Both the position numbers and the translations under genes were made by a program. The notes beneath the pieces were generated by a model that searched no databases, had not been told where the DNA came from, and saw only the letters and a list, made by a program, of their open reading frames with translations. Positions 37,165 to 48,486 of a stretch of DNA of 64,000 nucleotides are shown in pieces; position 1 is the stretch's first letter, and the number at the start of each line of letters is the position of its first letter. The stretch is from Clavulina sp. PMI_390 (lineage: Eukaryota > Basidiomycota > Agaricomycetes > Cantharellales > Hydnaceae): positions 186,905 through 250,904 of the forward strand of contig WIDE01000031.1 of NCBI GenBank assembly GCA_015039315.1. The letters are read 5' to 3'.

Positions 37165-37173
37165 ATTTTTATA
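37165..37173 (-). promoter_or_regulatory. TATA box of P450-3
   Basis: TATAAAAATAGGGGC on the minus strand, 80-88 bp upstream of the ATG at 37085. Nearly the same string (TATAAGAATAGGGGC) lies at the same distance from P450-4. Confidence 0.55.
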
Positions 37174-38445
37174 GTTTTCCATGTCAATCGGTTTTTTGAA
37201 TAAGCAAATTCCATCATATACTGAACTGACCTCGTGGTATCGTCAAGGGGTGCGGTGATCAGCCGAATATTGAGACCGATCCTTGTATGGCAAGTGCGTC
37301 GTGGATGACAGCAGCCGCTACCAAAATATAGCAGGTTTGGTGGGCAAATCATATTGTGATATACAGGATTCAGGTGACGGCTCGGAGATCGATGAAGGTT
37401 GATGCGCTGAGGGGCCGACGCATTGGGAGTGAGTTCTATGATTAAAAGGGTGGCCCACGAATCCTTACAACATGTCAGACCGCCTTATATTGGTCTACGA
37501 GAAATCTCGCAAACAATGTTGACAATCTTAGCGGAGCAGTTGCAACGAGAGGCCTTAGAATAGCGTGGTCACAATTTGCCGAGTAGTGCTGCGGAATGTA
37601 TGCAGAAGGGTCTGGGAAAATGTAGTGCGGTGGCGGCTCCTGAAGAAGTCATATTCACTATAGCGCATGACCGAGCGCATTGGGATACAGCGATCGCCAG
37701 AACTGAACTGTAGACCACTACAACCACATGCCTGAGGACACCATCGTTGGGTTTTACCATACTATCACCAGAGCATCGCAGTCAAACAATGCCAAGAACG
37801 AGACTGTTATGATACGTTGAGCCTCAAAGGATGGACGAGCAATAATACTAAATTTGTGGGTAGATCATCTGCTGGTGGGATCCACGAGATGCCTTTCGGA
37901 GAAATTTCGAGATTAGCAAGCATGGATCGATGTGGAAGCTTTGCGGTACTAACGGGATCGATTGAATCCGGATCGGGCCCAAATCGAGAGCTGCATAGCC
38001 TCAACAGCAGCATGTTATGGCACAGACAAGCCAAGCAACATCGCTTGCTCATAACGAATGATGTGAGTGATAAACTGACCTACGGTAGTTCCAGTCCATG
38101 AGGGCTTTAGGGTATCTGTTTGGCTGTCGTGACGAGAGGGCGGGGGAAGGGATTGCGAGGCCCTTCTGGCATGTTATGTTTAGTCATAACAGTAAAATGA
38201 AGGACAACAGCGCATCGGTCAGCAAAATTCATTGGAGAGGATGCTGGTATACTTCATGGACCCATGGCAAAGTATAATGGCAAAAAAGAATCCACAAGAC
38301 CACCTAAAGTTTATCATACACGGGTCTTGAATGCGTCGATGTTCTTGCTGCAATTACCGTCATATATCACGATCGATCAACGACAGACTCTATTGTTCGG
38401 CAAGGAGTGTATGAACTACGTCATCACACAGTGGATCCTCCGCGC
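37174..38445. other. Spacer between P450-3 and P450-4
   Basis: Upstream flank of P450-3, in part duplicated from or to the flank of P450-2; the AAATCATATTGTGATA stretch near 37350 recurs upstream of P450-4 (near 40963). No gene supported. Confidence 0.45.
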
Positions 38446-40661
38446 TCAGACCTTTGTCGAGTCACTAATAAGCGAAACTGTGGCCTCCGATCGTGGGCTC
38501 ATCCGATATGAGAAGGGTAAAGGCGAGCTAAGAGATGATGGGATGAGAACACTTGTCTTTTCTTCACAAGCACTGTTTGACGCTCACTTCACAAGCCGGC
38601 CGGTGGTCAAGATGTTAGGGTCAACATAATCCTCTTTGCCGTCCTTATCCAAGGCGGGAATTATATTCACAGTTGCAAGAAGTGTCATGATGAAGGTAGT
38701 GTATGTGAGCTCGGCATACGCAATACCAGGGCATATTCTAGAGGAGCGAAAACAATTAATTGATTGCAGAGGTAGCAATGCCGAAGAACATACCTTCGAC
38801 CAATACCGAAACTCCATAGATGGGGATGCCTTGGAGGATTTGCGACGAGCCACCGTTCAGGATTGAACGAATCAGCGTTGGGATACATATTTTCTTCCCG
38901 AGAAATCGCCCTACGAATATGGTCAATACTGAGGGTGCTAAGAAAACATAGGATGATCCTCACCAAGTGTTTTGGATAACAATAGAGCCGCGGGGGATGA
39001 GATATTCTAAGCGAGAGCGATTGCACCTCATTGTCTTGTTGAATAGTCGCTATCAAGGCTTACCTCCGTAGGAATCGTCTTTCCTGGGGGTAGTGGGAAC
39101 CGATATAGGGCCCACAGGCCGCCATCGTAGAACTTCCTTAACGACCGCATCCAGGTATGGGAGATCTGGTTGGCTACATGTTACATGTCTGTTAGTACAT
39201 CCAGCAATTGGCAGTACAACGCGACCCCGCACTCATCAATATTGGGCAGCCGATCATGGCCAATGACTCGATCGACCTCCTGCTGGGCCTTGCTTTGGAC
39301 TTCTGGGTGGAGCAACATAGCTAAAACAAACACTCGACAAACACTGAGGGTGGTTTCTGCGCCCGCAATCACTAAAATATTTATAAGAGAAACATTTTAT
39401 AGCAATACGTCATAAAACTCACAATTAGTGCTTGCCAAGGTCGGCAGAAGGTGTGCGTTTGTTGAACTCTGCTCGCTTGTAATACTAAGGGCGACCGAAT
39501 CATTGGCTTTGCCTGCCGCCTATTGAGAGGGGCACAGTTAGTCAGCGGATGGTCCCTTCCAATGGGAAATAGGGGTACTAGCATTGTCTACGAGAAAGCG
39601 CTGCCAAGGGGTTTCAGTTAGTGGATCCAACACTTTCCGCGCTTCCTTTGCTTCGGCACGCCAGGGTTGGAATGGGACCCACGCTGGGAGGTACCGTACT
39701 AGGATGTGTCCTGGGGTCAGAATTGAGCAGCGAGAACAGCAATAAGAATCTCACAGGGAGGGAATAGGTTCACGAGATATCTTGTCGGCAACAGACTTAC
39801 ACTGGCAACCTCAGTGGCCAGTAGAGCGTTTTTCACGATCTACGTCTTCCTCGGTGAGTACAAATAGACTAATATAGGTATTATGTGCTCACCGGATCCT
39901 CCTCGTCCAATATGATCCCGTAGGTCGATTGCAGGATGGATTTATGCAAAGCCACGTCAAGCCTGATGTATCATCTTATTATTAGTGAAATAGACGATAA
40001 CAAAAACAGCCTTACAGTCCATTGTTTTGGTCCTGAACACATTCTATCCCACGAAGCACATAGCCTCTGGCTTGAGCAGCGACATCTTTGGCATAATTGG
40101 TGCGACATGATTCTTTGCTGAAAACCAACTGAATCAATCGTCGAGCCTCCTTCCAGTCTTGATCTGCGTTCCTAATTGTAATCAAGTTTGCCAAGCCGAG
40201 ACTATAAGGAGCAAAATAGTGAGGATCAACGTGTCCGCTCTCTCAAAGTTTACAGGAAGAATAGACAAACAAATGACTCCGATATGGATTGGGTGGCCGG
40301 TCACAATGGACGACACCATGTCGTCCGAGGACCTCGAATGCAACCTCATACGTGTTGAGAACGATGAATTTTTGCCCGAGGGCCGTGAGTGAGTAGATGT
40401 CACCTACAAGTTAGTGAGTCTAGAGAATTCGAGAGCGGAAGGGAAAGCAGATGTACCAAGCTTTTTATGCAGCTCCGTATAGTAGAGGTAGCTATGAAAC
40501 TTGGGGATCTCGAACGCCTGACCAATCCATGGCAGTCCACCTGGACTCGGGGGCAGCTTCCATGGTTTTCCAACATGGAGAGAACGAAGCATCGCAGCGA
40601 GAGTGATCAATAGTACAGCGATAAGAGCGTTGGACCAATCCTGGGGAACAGAACTTTCCAT
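38446..40661 (-). CDS. Cytochrome P450 monooxygenase (P450-4)
   Basis: Start [20 protein letters not shown] at 40661, hinge [15 protein letters not shown]. Exons: [45 protein letters not shown], the I-helix [14 protein letters not shown], the K-helix [19 protein letters not shown], and [16 protein letters not shown] with the haem cysteine. The final exon [19 protein letters not shown] ends at TGA 38446-38448, reached by an intron whose donor overlaps the unspliced stop near 38584. Its [11 protein letters not shown] and [11 protein letters not shown] are closer to P450-1 at the window start than to P450-2 and P450-3. Confidence 0.88.
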
Positions 40662-40740
40662 CGCTACAAGCGAGCACGGTGGTGTGCACAACGCCAATGA
40701 AAGACGAAATATTCGACCACCAGGAGACTCAAGGCCCCTA

Positions 40741-40748
40741 TTCTTATA
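40741..40748 (-). promoter_or_regulatory. TATA box of P450-4
   Basis: TATAAGAATAGGGGC on the minus strand, about 80-88 bp upstream of the ATG at 40661, matching P450-3. Confidence 0.55.
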
Positions 40749-41872
40749 CCGTCTGCACCATAATGTTACCAAGCTGCCCGAATAGTCAACTCGCGGTGGG
40801 GCCGTAAACTTCCCGCTACCTTGGAGGAACCCGCACTAGGAAGCAATTGAATTTGGAGCGACCAGAGCTGAGCAGCTCCGATGACAGCAGCAAACAATGG
40901 CGCAGTCGATCTGATTCCTTTTCGCGTAGCCTGATAAAGAGAAATAGAATGAGTGGGTAAATCATATTGCGATAGCAATCTATCGCGGAATGGCCAAGAA
41001 GGGTTAGGAAAATCGGTGAATGTTCATTTCCGCCTTGGAGTTCTGCTGGGGGCTCCACCCGTGAAGTTTGATATCATAGAGCTAGGGAAATAGTGTTTTT
41101 TTTTTTTTTTTTACGGAAAGATAGTTTCTCAGTGGGAGCTCACCTCAGGAACAAAAGAAATACAGTACAAGCAGAGGCACATTGGTGGTGTATGTATTTT
41201 CGCTCAAAAGTATACAGCACGCCATATATTTCCGCAGATCGTCACGTCCACAAGCGTTTAGTAGAAGAGGTGGGGGAATTTTTTCATTGAGGGGATATAG
41301 AGGGAGCGGAAACACTAACCAACACCCTGGCTGGCGTGAGGACCGTGGGAATTTGCGCTCTCTTTCGTGAGCAGTAGCAGTGTCATGTGACCCAGATGGA
41401 GAGGACGTGAGGTTTTCAGAACGGGTGAACGTTCGAATCTCTCCGGGCGAACTAAAATCAGGATTCTATTGAAACGCTACAGGCTTCGCTAGGCTCCCAG
41501 AAAGAGCAAACAAGAGAGCTCCCGAGAGAACAAATATGTGAGGTCGACCCCACTAGGAACTGGTTAAAGCCCCGTCAAGGGTTATAGCCTCGCTGATCCG
41601 GAGCAGCAGGAGAGGAATAAAGCAATAAAAGGAGTAACAGGGAGCAAATGAAAGAAACGAGAATCAACGGCTCGGTGTAAATAGGGCCAAGCAACGGATT
41701 GTACTAGTATTATCACACCAGATGTGGCGACAGCTCACAATGCACAGCCTTTAGAAGCAACTTTTGAGATTATAGGGATTAGATTCAATGGATCCAATGA
41801 CTTTAGCTTCATCATGCTCAATCCTGCTGGCTAAAGGTTGTAAACTCAAACGCCGCCATTCGGGCACCTCCA
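40749..41872. other. Intergenic region upstream of P450-4
   Basis: No gene supported. Contains a poly-T run at about 41096-41112 and the short flank similarity with P450-3. Open frames are short and without motif. Confidence 0.45.
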
Positions 41873-41971
41873 GCCGAAATGGTCTAGTAGTATGATTCTC
41901 CCTTCGGGTTATTTCCCGGCCGGTTACGGCTTTACTGGGAGAGGTCCTGGGTTCAATTCCCAGTTTCGGCC
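41873..41971 (+). tRNA. tRNA-Pro (anticodon CGG) with an intron of about 27 nt
   Basis: Acceptor stem GCCGAAA (41873-41879) pairs with TTTCGGC (41964-41970). A D-arm of the GTCTAGTAGTATGA type follows. The anticodon stem CTCCC/GGGAG encloses the loop TTCGGG, with anticodon CGG at 41905-41907. The T-arm reads CCTGGGTTCAATTCCCAG. The intron lies right after the purine 3' of the anticodon, about 41909-41935, the usual place for nuclear tRNA introns. Without it the tRNA is 72 nt, normal for tRNA-Pro. It decodes CCG proline codons. Confidence 0.9.
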
Positions 41972-42828
41972 TGTTTTATTTGTAATTTTTAGGTCGCGAA
42001 AGACTTGCATCAAGTCTGAGGGCCGCGGTTGGGTTGGGCGCTTCTTGGACAATTTTTTTGGTGAACCAAGACTCAATCAGTTTTGTTGCTTCGGTCTGGT
42101 TATTTAAGAGTCGTTATACGTCCCATTCGATTTAATCTATGATCGCCACTAGAAAAATCCGTAGCATATTGTGGGATCGGAAAACTCGGTTGACTTCGGT
42201 TATTCGGTGGATCAGTTCCCCAAGTTTGAGCCAACCCCCGCATGCGATTATTATAGATTCTCACTTTATCCCATTTATCCGTCATCAATTCGTGGGACTC
42301 AGAGCTCCACATGTGGCAGAGGGAAGTTTGCTATTGGACGGTTGCGCGAGTCACTAGTGAGGCACTTCACACAACGACAGTGATGATTTTCTACATGTAC
42401 AGCTCTCGTTTGGGGACGTTTTGTGAGGTTCGATTTATGTGAAGGGGGTGCATATACGTCTGTATGGAGAGAGCTGTGAGCTGGTGGTCAGCGTTCTGGG
42501 CGATGGAGACGAGATAAACAAGTTTGCTCAACACAGTTTGAAATTTTTTAGACCGCTTCAAGCTGAGGATGATACTGTATCATATACATCCATGGCTCCA
42601 GATGACAACAAAGTGGACACAGAACCGAACTTTGGCCAGAACTCTTGGCCAGGATCTGGTTCGGTTTGTGGTTCGAATCTTAGCCGTGACAAAATAATGA
42701 AGTTATCTTTAATTGAGGGGCATCGCAGTGCCAAAATTGACTCTGAGACTCCATCTATCACTGAATCATTATTCAAATACTGCATTTTATACATCACCTC
42801 TACTACTAAACTATCACTTGCTGTGGGC
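41972..42828. other. Intergenic region between tRNA-Pro and HIS7
   Basis: No gene supported. A short imperfect hairpin lies at about 42622-42666: GAACCGAAC pairs with GTTCGGTT, and inside it TTGGCCAG is repeated directly. The 3' end of HIS7 lies at the right border. Confidence 0.4.
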
Positions 42829-45419
42829 TCATAATGCAGAGCGAACGATAACTCCCCGAGTTCGACATAATTCTTTTACCTCTTTCAGCTCAACCTCCTT
42901 CCTATGGAAAATCCCAGCAGCGAGCGCAGCCTCCACACCCGTCCTCTCAAAGACGTCCACGAAATGAGCGGCCTTGCCCGCCCCCGAACTCGCTACGACG
43001 GGGATACGAACGCTCCGACGAACCAAGTCCACCAAGTCTAGATCAAATCCAGCGTTCGTCCCATCGCGGTCGATGGAGTTGACGAGGATCTCTCCAGCTC
43101 CTAGCGCTTCAGCACCCTGAACGAGCTGCTTCACAGAGAGCGGGCGGAGCGTACGCCCACCTCGAATCGTGCAAGCATAGTACCACGCACGACCCTCGTC
43201 TTCGGCCCTCGCATCAACAAGGCTCCCTCTTCCCTTGCCGGCGCGAACGATCTCATCAGCATATGGGCCTTCGTACGCGCCGGTCTCGGCGTTGTACGAC
43301 CCAGCAGGGACATAGATCTTCTTGGGGTCCACCGACACAACGACCGCCTGTCGCCCATACACGCGCGCAATCGTCTCAATAGGGCTCGTCCCATCCGGAA
43401 CACCTCCAAGGCCCTTGATTCCATCCTCTTCACCCACTACATCCACATCGCGCATGAGCCGCTCCACCGCCAACACCGCCTCACTCCCAATCGACACCTT
43501 GTCGGCTCCCGCACGGAAGTATGCACCTGCCACCTCAAGCGCACTTCGTCGCGTTCCGTCGGGGTCAGCAGTGTCTTTGATACCGCCACCGATCGTGAGG
43601 GGCACAAAGATACGAGATGCTGCTTCGCGTACGACAGACAGCATAGGCTGGTCGTGCAGGGGTGACGAGCGGAAGGAAGTGATGTTCAAGAGACAAATCT
43701 CGTCCGCGCCTGACTCGTAGTAGCGGAGGGCTAGTGCGACGGGTTTACCGAGATTGCGGACCTTGCGCTTGGGAGAGCCAGGGGCGGCACTGCCGTTCCC
43801 CTGGTCCGATAACGTACTCGTCACCGCGTCGTCCTTCTCGCGCACATCGTACTGGTCGCCCTTGGTGACAACGAGGTCGCCATCGTCGTTCGCACGCACA
43901 TCCATGCACGCAATGATACGTTTCGTGAAGCCGTCCATCTCGTGGATACGCATCAACCTCTTAGGACGGACCAGGGTACCAGGCGTGGTGGATGGTGCCG
44001 ATGCAGCAGCAGCCATTAAAGCTGATGTCGCTGAGGCTTCGGGGTTCGGCGCAAGTGTAGTAGGTGCAGATGAGACGCTCTGAATAGGTGCGTCCAGCCA
44101 CGATTTGAGCACCTTGAGGCCCGCCTTACCCGATTTCTCGGGGTGGAACTGGCATGCAAAGACATTGCCTCTGCGCACCGTTGCCAGGAAAACCTCGCGA
44201 CCGTATTGCGTCGTCGTATGGCCCCACTCTGCGCACGCATTTGCCGCGGCAGCGAGTGCAGCTGCGTTAGCAGAGCCATTGCTTGTCGCCGTGGAGGGAA
44301 GGTTGGAAGCTGAGGTGCTCGCGATCGCCACTGTGGGAGGGACATATGCCGCTCTGTACGAGTGGACAAAGTAGTATGTCGCTCCGCTCCCAGCCCCAGG
44401 AACGTCCTCCGACGCATCGATACCAGTCTCCTCGCGCTCACGAATGCGGTCTTCCTCCGATGCAGCCATCAGCCGCACGCTGTTCCACCCCATGTGCGGG
44501 ACAGGCTTGCCAGCATTGTCAAACTCGGCGATCTCAGTATCGATAATACCCAGTCCTCGCAAGCTCGATTCCGCTGGGGCACCATTACTACCTGCGTTCT
44601 CAGAATCAGCCACAGACCCGCCTAGGATCCCCTTGGCAGAACCATCGAGCGACAACGGCGTGGGACTTGGGCTAGGAAGCGATGTTGCTGGGCTCGAACT
44701 ACTAAGCGCTCTCATGCGCTTGGGGGAGTTTGCAGCTGCAGCAGCAGGAGCTGGTGCCTCAGAGCTGCGCGTAAAAAGCACCTGCATGCCAATGCAGATG
44801 CCAAAGTACGGACGACCTGAGGCGATATATGCGCGAAGGGGCTCAAAGAGGCCCTTTTGAGTGAGGTTCACCACGGCGGTTTCGAATGCACCGACGCCGG
44901 GGAAGATGAGTTTCTGTGGAAGAAAGGTGTATTTGAGGATGGCATGGCAGATGAAGTGCAGTTCCGCGTAGGTGGAATAATCAGATGAGTCAGTATGGTT
45001 CCCCACCATGAAACAAGGAATTTCACACGGAAGAGGATGCCCCTTCATTGTGTAAGAGTAAGGGGATCCGAGACGAAACCCAACGGTCTCAACCGCAGAG
45101 ATAGACAGGTAGCAAGGAAGATGAAGTACACCTCCCCTCCAGCGACTAGCACACAATGATGCCCGAAGAAAGAAACGGAGAACGACCTGATTCTTAGAAG
45201 GAGGAAAAAAAAGAAAACCAAACCCAAAAGAAAGAAGGGAAAAAAAGAAAGAGCATATACACGCACATCAGCTCGCTCAAAATCCGCCGCCTCCTTGATC
45301 CACTCATATTCGTATCCAAGCTCAGTCAGCGCATTCGCTAAACTGCGCACGTTTCCCGCACCATAGTCGAGCAGAAAGAGCTTGGTCTTGTTCTCCCTCT
45401 TGTCGTTGGTGGTGCTCAT
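42829..45419 (-). CDS. HIS7: Imidazole glycerol phosphate synthase, glutamine amidotransferase-cyclase fusion
   Basis: Histidine pathway enzyme (HisH-HisF fusion): makes imidazole glycerol phosphate and AICAR from PRFAR using ammonia from glutamine. Exon 1 (45419-45267, 153 nt) encodes LFLLDYGAGNVRSLANAL. Exon 2 (44913-42829) resumes KLIFPGVGAFETAV; total 745 aa. Glutaminase: nucleophile Cys about residue 91 in GICIGMQ; His/Glu in FHPEKSGKAG. Cyclase: IACMDVR, LTIGGGIKD, GADKVSIGS and SIDRDGTNAGFD with its catalytic Asp residues. It is about 190 aa longer than the yeast enzyme because of Ser/Ala/Pro-rich insertions, mainly after the Cys motif and before the His/Glu motif. The intron is unusually long for this window (353 nt). 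Cytosolic by family. Confidence 0.95.
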
Positions 45420-46206
45420 AGTTGCTGTTGTCGTCTGGGAGGAAGATGTGCCTTGGTGATAGATGGAGGGAGAGAGGTAGTGGTCGTGGTAGATAGGTAG
45501 GAAGAGAGGGTGTTGAGGGCGCTCGATCTATCGTGCAAAGCAGGGCCCCAAGTGTCCGATCGAGGACGTCTTATCCAGCCTAGAGCAAGAGAGAAGGGGT
45601 AGTAGTATGTTATCAAACAGCCCTAGAACTCTGGTGGCCCAACAATGAAGAGAACGCTAGATGTAGAGAGGTTCTAAAAAAGTTGCCCAGTCACCTTTTT
45701 TTGCCTCTCGAGTAGTGACTCGATCGATGCACAAGCAAACTCATTCGAACATCGTGTTCGTACCTTGATTGCCAGCTGTCATCGGCCGACGGCGACCTAA
45801 CTGTTTTTCTGTCGAAGGGGCGGTAATGGGAGCGACGCCCTAGCCGCATCCATCCGCCCAGGCACATTCATACTGTTAACTTATGTTCACTTAGTTCATT
45901 CGCGCCTTGTGCCACCCAAAATTTTCACTCCAATCTCGTCGAGAAAAATGAGCGTGATTCAAAAAGTCCAACCAAACCAGACAACAGACAGCGGAGAGAG
46001 GAAAGAGCAATCTAATGAGTGAGAGTCTAATGCAGATAATAACAATGCATTGAAGGGCCGAGGAGAATGTAGTTCGGGTACTAGTGGTAGTAAGGAATAG
46101 GTAAGGGGCTTGCGCCCATCTAAGGATAGGAGGACGCGAACCAAGGAAGCAAAAGGGAAACAACACAGGCACGCGACGAAGAGGACAACGACGAGCAGCC
46201 AGGTGT
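45420..46206. other. HIS7 upstream region and AAC1 3' region
   Basis: Holds the HIS7 promoter. A TGACTC element at 45716-45721, about 300 bp upstream of the HIS7 start, resembles the core of the Gcn4/Cpc1 amino-acid-control site (weak evidence). Open frames on the minus strand here are extensions or shadows of the carrier gene end. Confidence 0.4.
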
Positions 46207-47848
46207 TTACCCGGAGCCACCAGAGTAGACCTTGCCGAACATGATCTCCTGCAGCTTGTCGTACAGCGAGAGCACACCAGCACCGGCAACACCACGGAGG
46301 ATGTTGGCACCAGCACCCTTGAAGAGCGACTTTGTGCCCTCCTTGGCAATGATCTGTGAGCCGGCATCGAACATGGACTTGTAGTGGACGGCGGAACCAG
46401 AGGTCATCATCATGCGACGACTGTCGGCGTGCGCAGATCAATGATGGACAGTCATCAGGAGCCAACACCCAGTCACAATGATCAATGAACAAGTGGCAGG
46501 TGAAAAACCGAATAAAGAGAGCACAGAAGACATGGCGGCGCGGTCAGCAAATCATGAAAAGAATAGTCGCGCAATGACGATCACATGAAATCGAGTTACT
46601 CACCGGATAGTATCCAGAGGGTAAGAGGCAAGACCAGAACCGATGGTGACACCCCAGCCGAGCAGGAAGGAGGCGAAGAAGCTACCCTCAAGAGCACCAA
46701 CAAGGACGACGGGCTCTGTAGACGGGCGAGGGGGAAAAGTTGTGGAGAAGGGGGATCACGTGAGGGGAAGAAAGAAAAATTAACCGTCAGAATTCTCACG
46801 TGGCTGTGAAGATAAGAAAAAGGAAAAAGGACGCACTCAAGGAATCGTAGACACCGAAGTAGAGACCACGGTAGACAATGATACCAACGACCGAAGGAAC
46901 GAAGCCACGGTAGAGACCGGCAATACCGTCAGAGGCGAGGGTCTTCCTGTAGACGTCGACGAGACCGTTAAACTGACGCTCGCCACCCTTCTTGGCCGAC
47001 TTGTTGTCGTTGGCGAGACGGGTACGGGCGTAGTCAAGGGAGTAGACGAAGAGCAGGGAGGTGGCACCAGCAGCACCACCAGAGGCGACGTTGCCAGCGA
47101 ACCACTTCCAGTAGCCATCCTGCTTCTTGAAGCCGAAGAGCGACTTGAAGTAGTCCTCTGTAAAAGAGAGTCTTTCAGTGACGAGAAGCACAGGAACATG
47201 CAAGGATGCGACGCACTGAAGGCAAAGTTCAAGGCCTGGGTGGGGAAGTACCGAATGACGTTGGCGGTGTTGCCACGCCACAGGGAGACGAGACCCTCCT
47301 CAGCGTAGGTACGGGAGAAGGCATCACCGATACCCTTGTAGGGGGTGGCAAGACGACCCTGCTTGATCTGTTATTGTTGCAAGAGAGCATCCACGTCACG
47401 TCAGTGTTGGTTCGACACGACCAGAAAAATAAATGAAAAATTTTCTGGTGAACAGCGACTGACCATCTCATCCTGGTTTTGCACGAGCAGCTTGATGCGC
47501 TCGATAGGGGCAGCGGAGGTCTTGGCGACAGCCTGTTATGTGGTGGAAGGGGAGCGAGTCGGGGAAGAAGTAGAGAGTTGCCGGAGGTAAAAAGCGCGAA
47601 AATTGCGACGTCAGAACAGGGGGTCCAACAATGCCAGCAAATGCAGAAATACGAACCGCAGAGACACCACCCATCATGAAGTCGACTGCATGGCGGTAGA
47701 AACACGTAGTGGTAAGTAAAAAGGTCGAGCCAGCTCACACTTGTGCCACAAGCTCCCAAAAGGCGAGCCGTTGGCGAAAATGCAGCAGCGAGGAATGGTA
47801 CGCACTGGCGAAGTCCTTGGGAGTCTTGACTCTCTTTTTGTCAGCCAT
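46207..47848 (-). CDS. AAC1: Mitochondrial ADP/ATP carrier (AAC1)
   Basis: Inner-membrane exchanger of cytosolic ADP for matrix ATP; six-helix mitochondrial carrier. Start [14 protein letters not shown] at 47848; the frame is open upstream, but this Met matches the family. About seven exons: [80 protein letters not shown], then the diagnostic RRRMMM. It ends GKVYSGGSG at 46207-46209. All three PxD/ExxxR-type repeats are visible ([27 protein letters not shown]). Next to a second copy, AAC2, on the same strand. The numeral is a local label. Confidence 0.95.
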
Positions 47849-48486
47849 TGCGGTGAACTGGGGTGGGTGGTGTTGGGGGAAGGGGGAGGGAGGATGAGGA
47901 CCGGAGTCGAGGGGAGGTAGGTTGTGGTGGAAAGGAAAAGCCAGAGCCAAATTTTACGGCGCTTATATGCGGTTCATGCAGGGTCCCTCAACCGGAACAC
48001 AAGTAAACACAAGCCATACTGACTCTCAGTTCTCGTTTATGCGCTATGAAACCATCATACGGTGCAATATTATAATCAGATTAGAATCAAAATCTATGGC
48101 ACTCTCATGTTCTACGTGATCGCCTTCTCTGTGTTCAACTTCTGCTATGAGAAATCGGCCTGCTGCTCGTTCAACCCCTCTACGATGTGCTACACGGGCT
48201 GCAACACAACCTTAGCCCGAACCAGCGGAGTAGACTTTACCAAACCTATCAATCATTCATATCGAATCGTCAGTAAATGGGCTATTCATGGTCCGCCACC
48301 TTCGGAGCTCGAGCTCTTTGCACTGAACCCGTTCAGCCGCACGATCAACACAGTTCGAGCAAGCTTATGTGCAGCACGCGCATAACCAGCGCGCACCTGC
48401 CCTTCGGCATGCCGGATCGGCTCATTCGAGCCAGGCCCGAGACAGCGGTACTGGCTTTGGCTAGAAGGAGGGAGAGAAATAGACAC
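47849..48486. other. AAC1 promoter and AAC2 3' region
   Basis: 638 bp between the two carrier genes, with a purine-rich/CT-rich stretch just upstream of AAC1 (about 47860-47930). Open frames here have no recognisable content. Confidence 0.45.

Noticed and set aside
1..40661. Secondary-metabolite cluster suggested by several P450s
   Set aside because: No backbone synthase, methyltransferase, transporter or pathway regulator was seen near them; local P450 duplication alone does not make a cluster.
41425..41455. GTTCGAATC string suggesting a tRNA T-arm
   Set aside because: Flanking bases do not form a T-stem and no acceptor or anticodon arm is found upstream.
42622..42666. Hairpin with inner direct repeat TTGGCCAG
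   Set aside because: Stem is short and imperfect with no neighbouring terminator or RNA gene signal.
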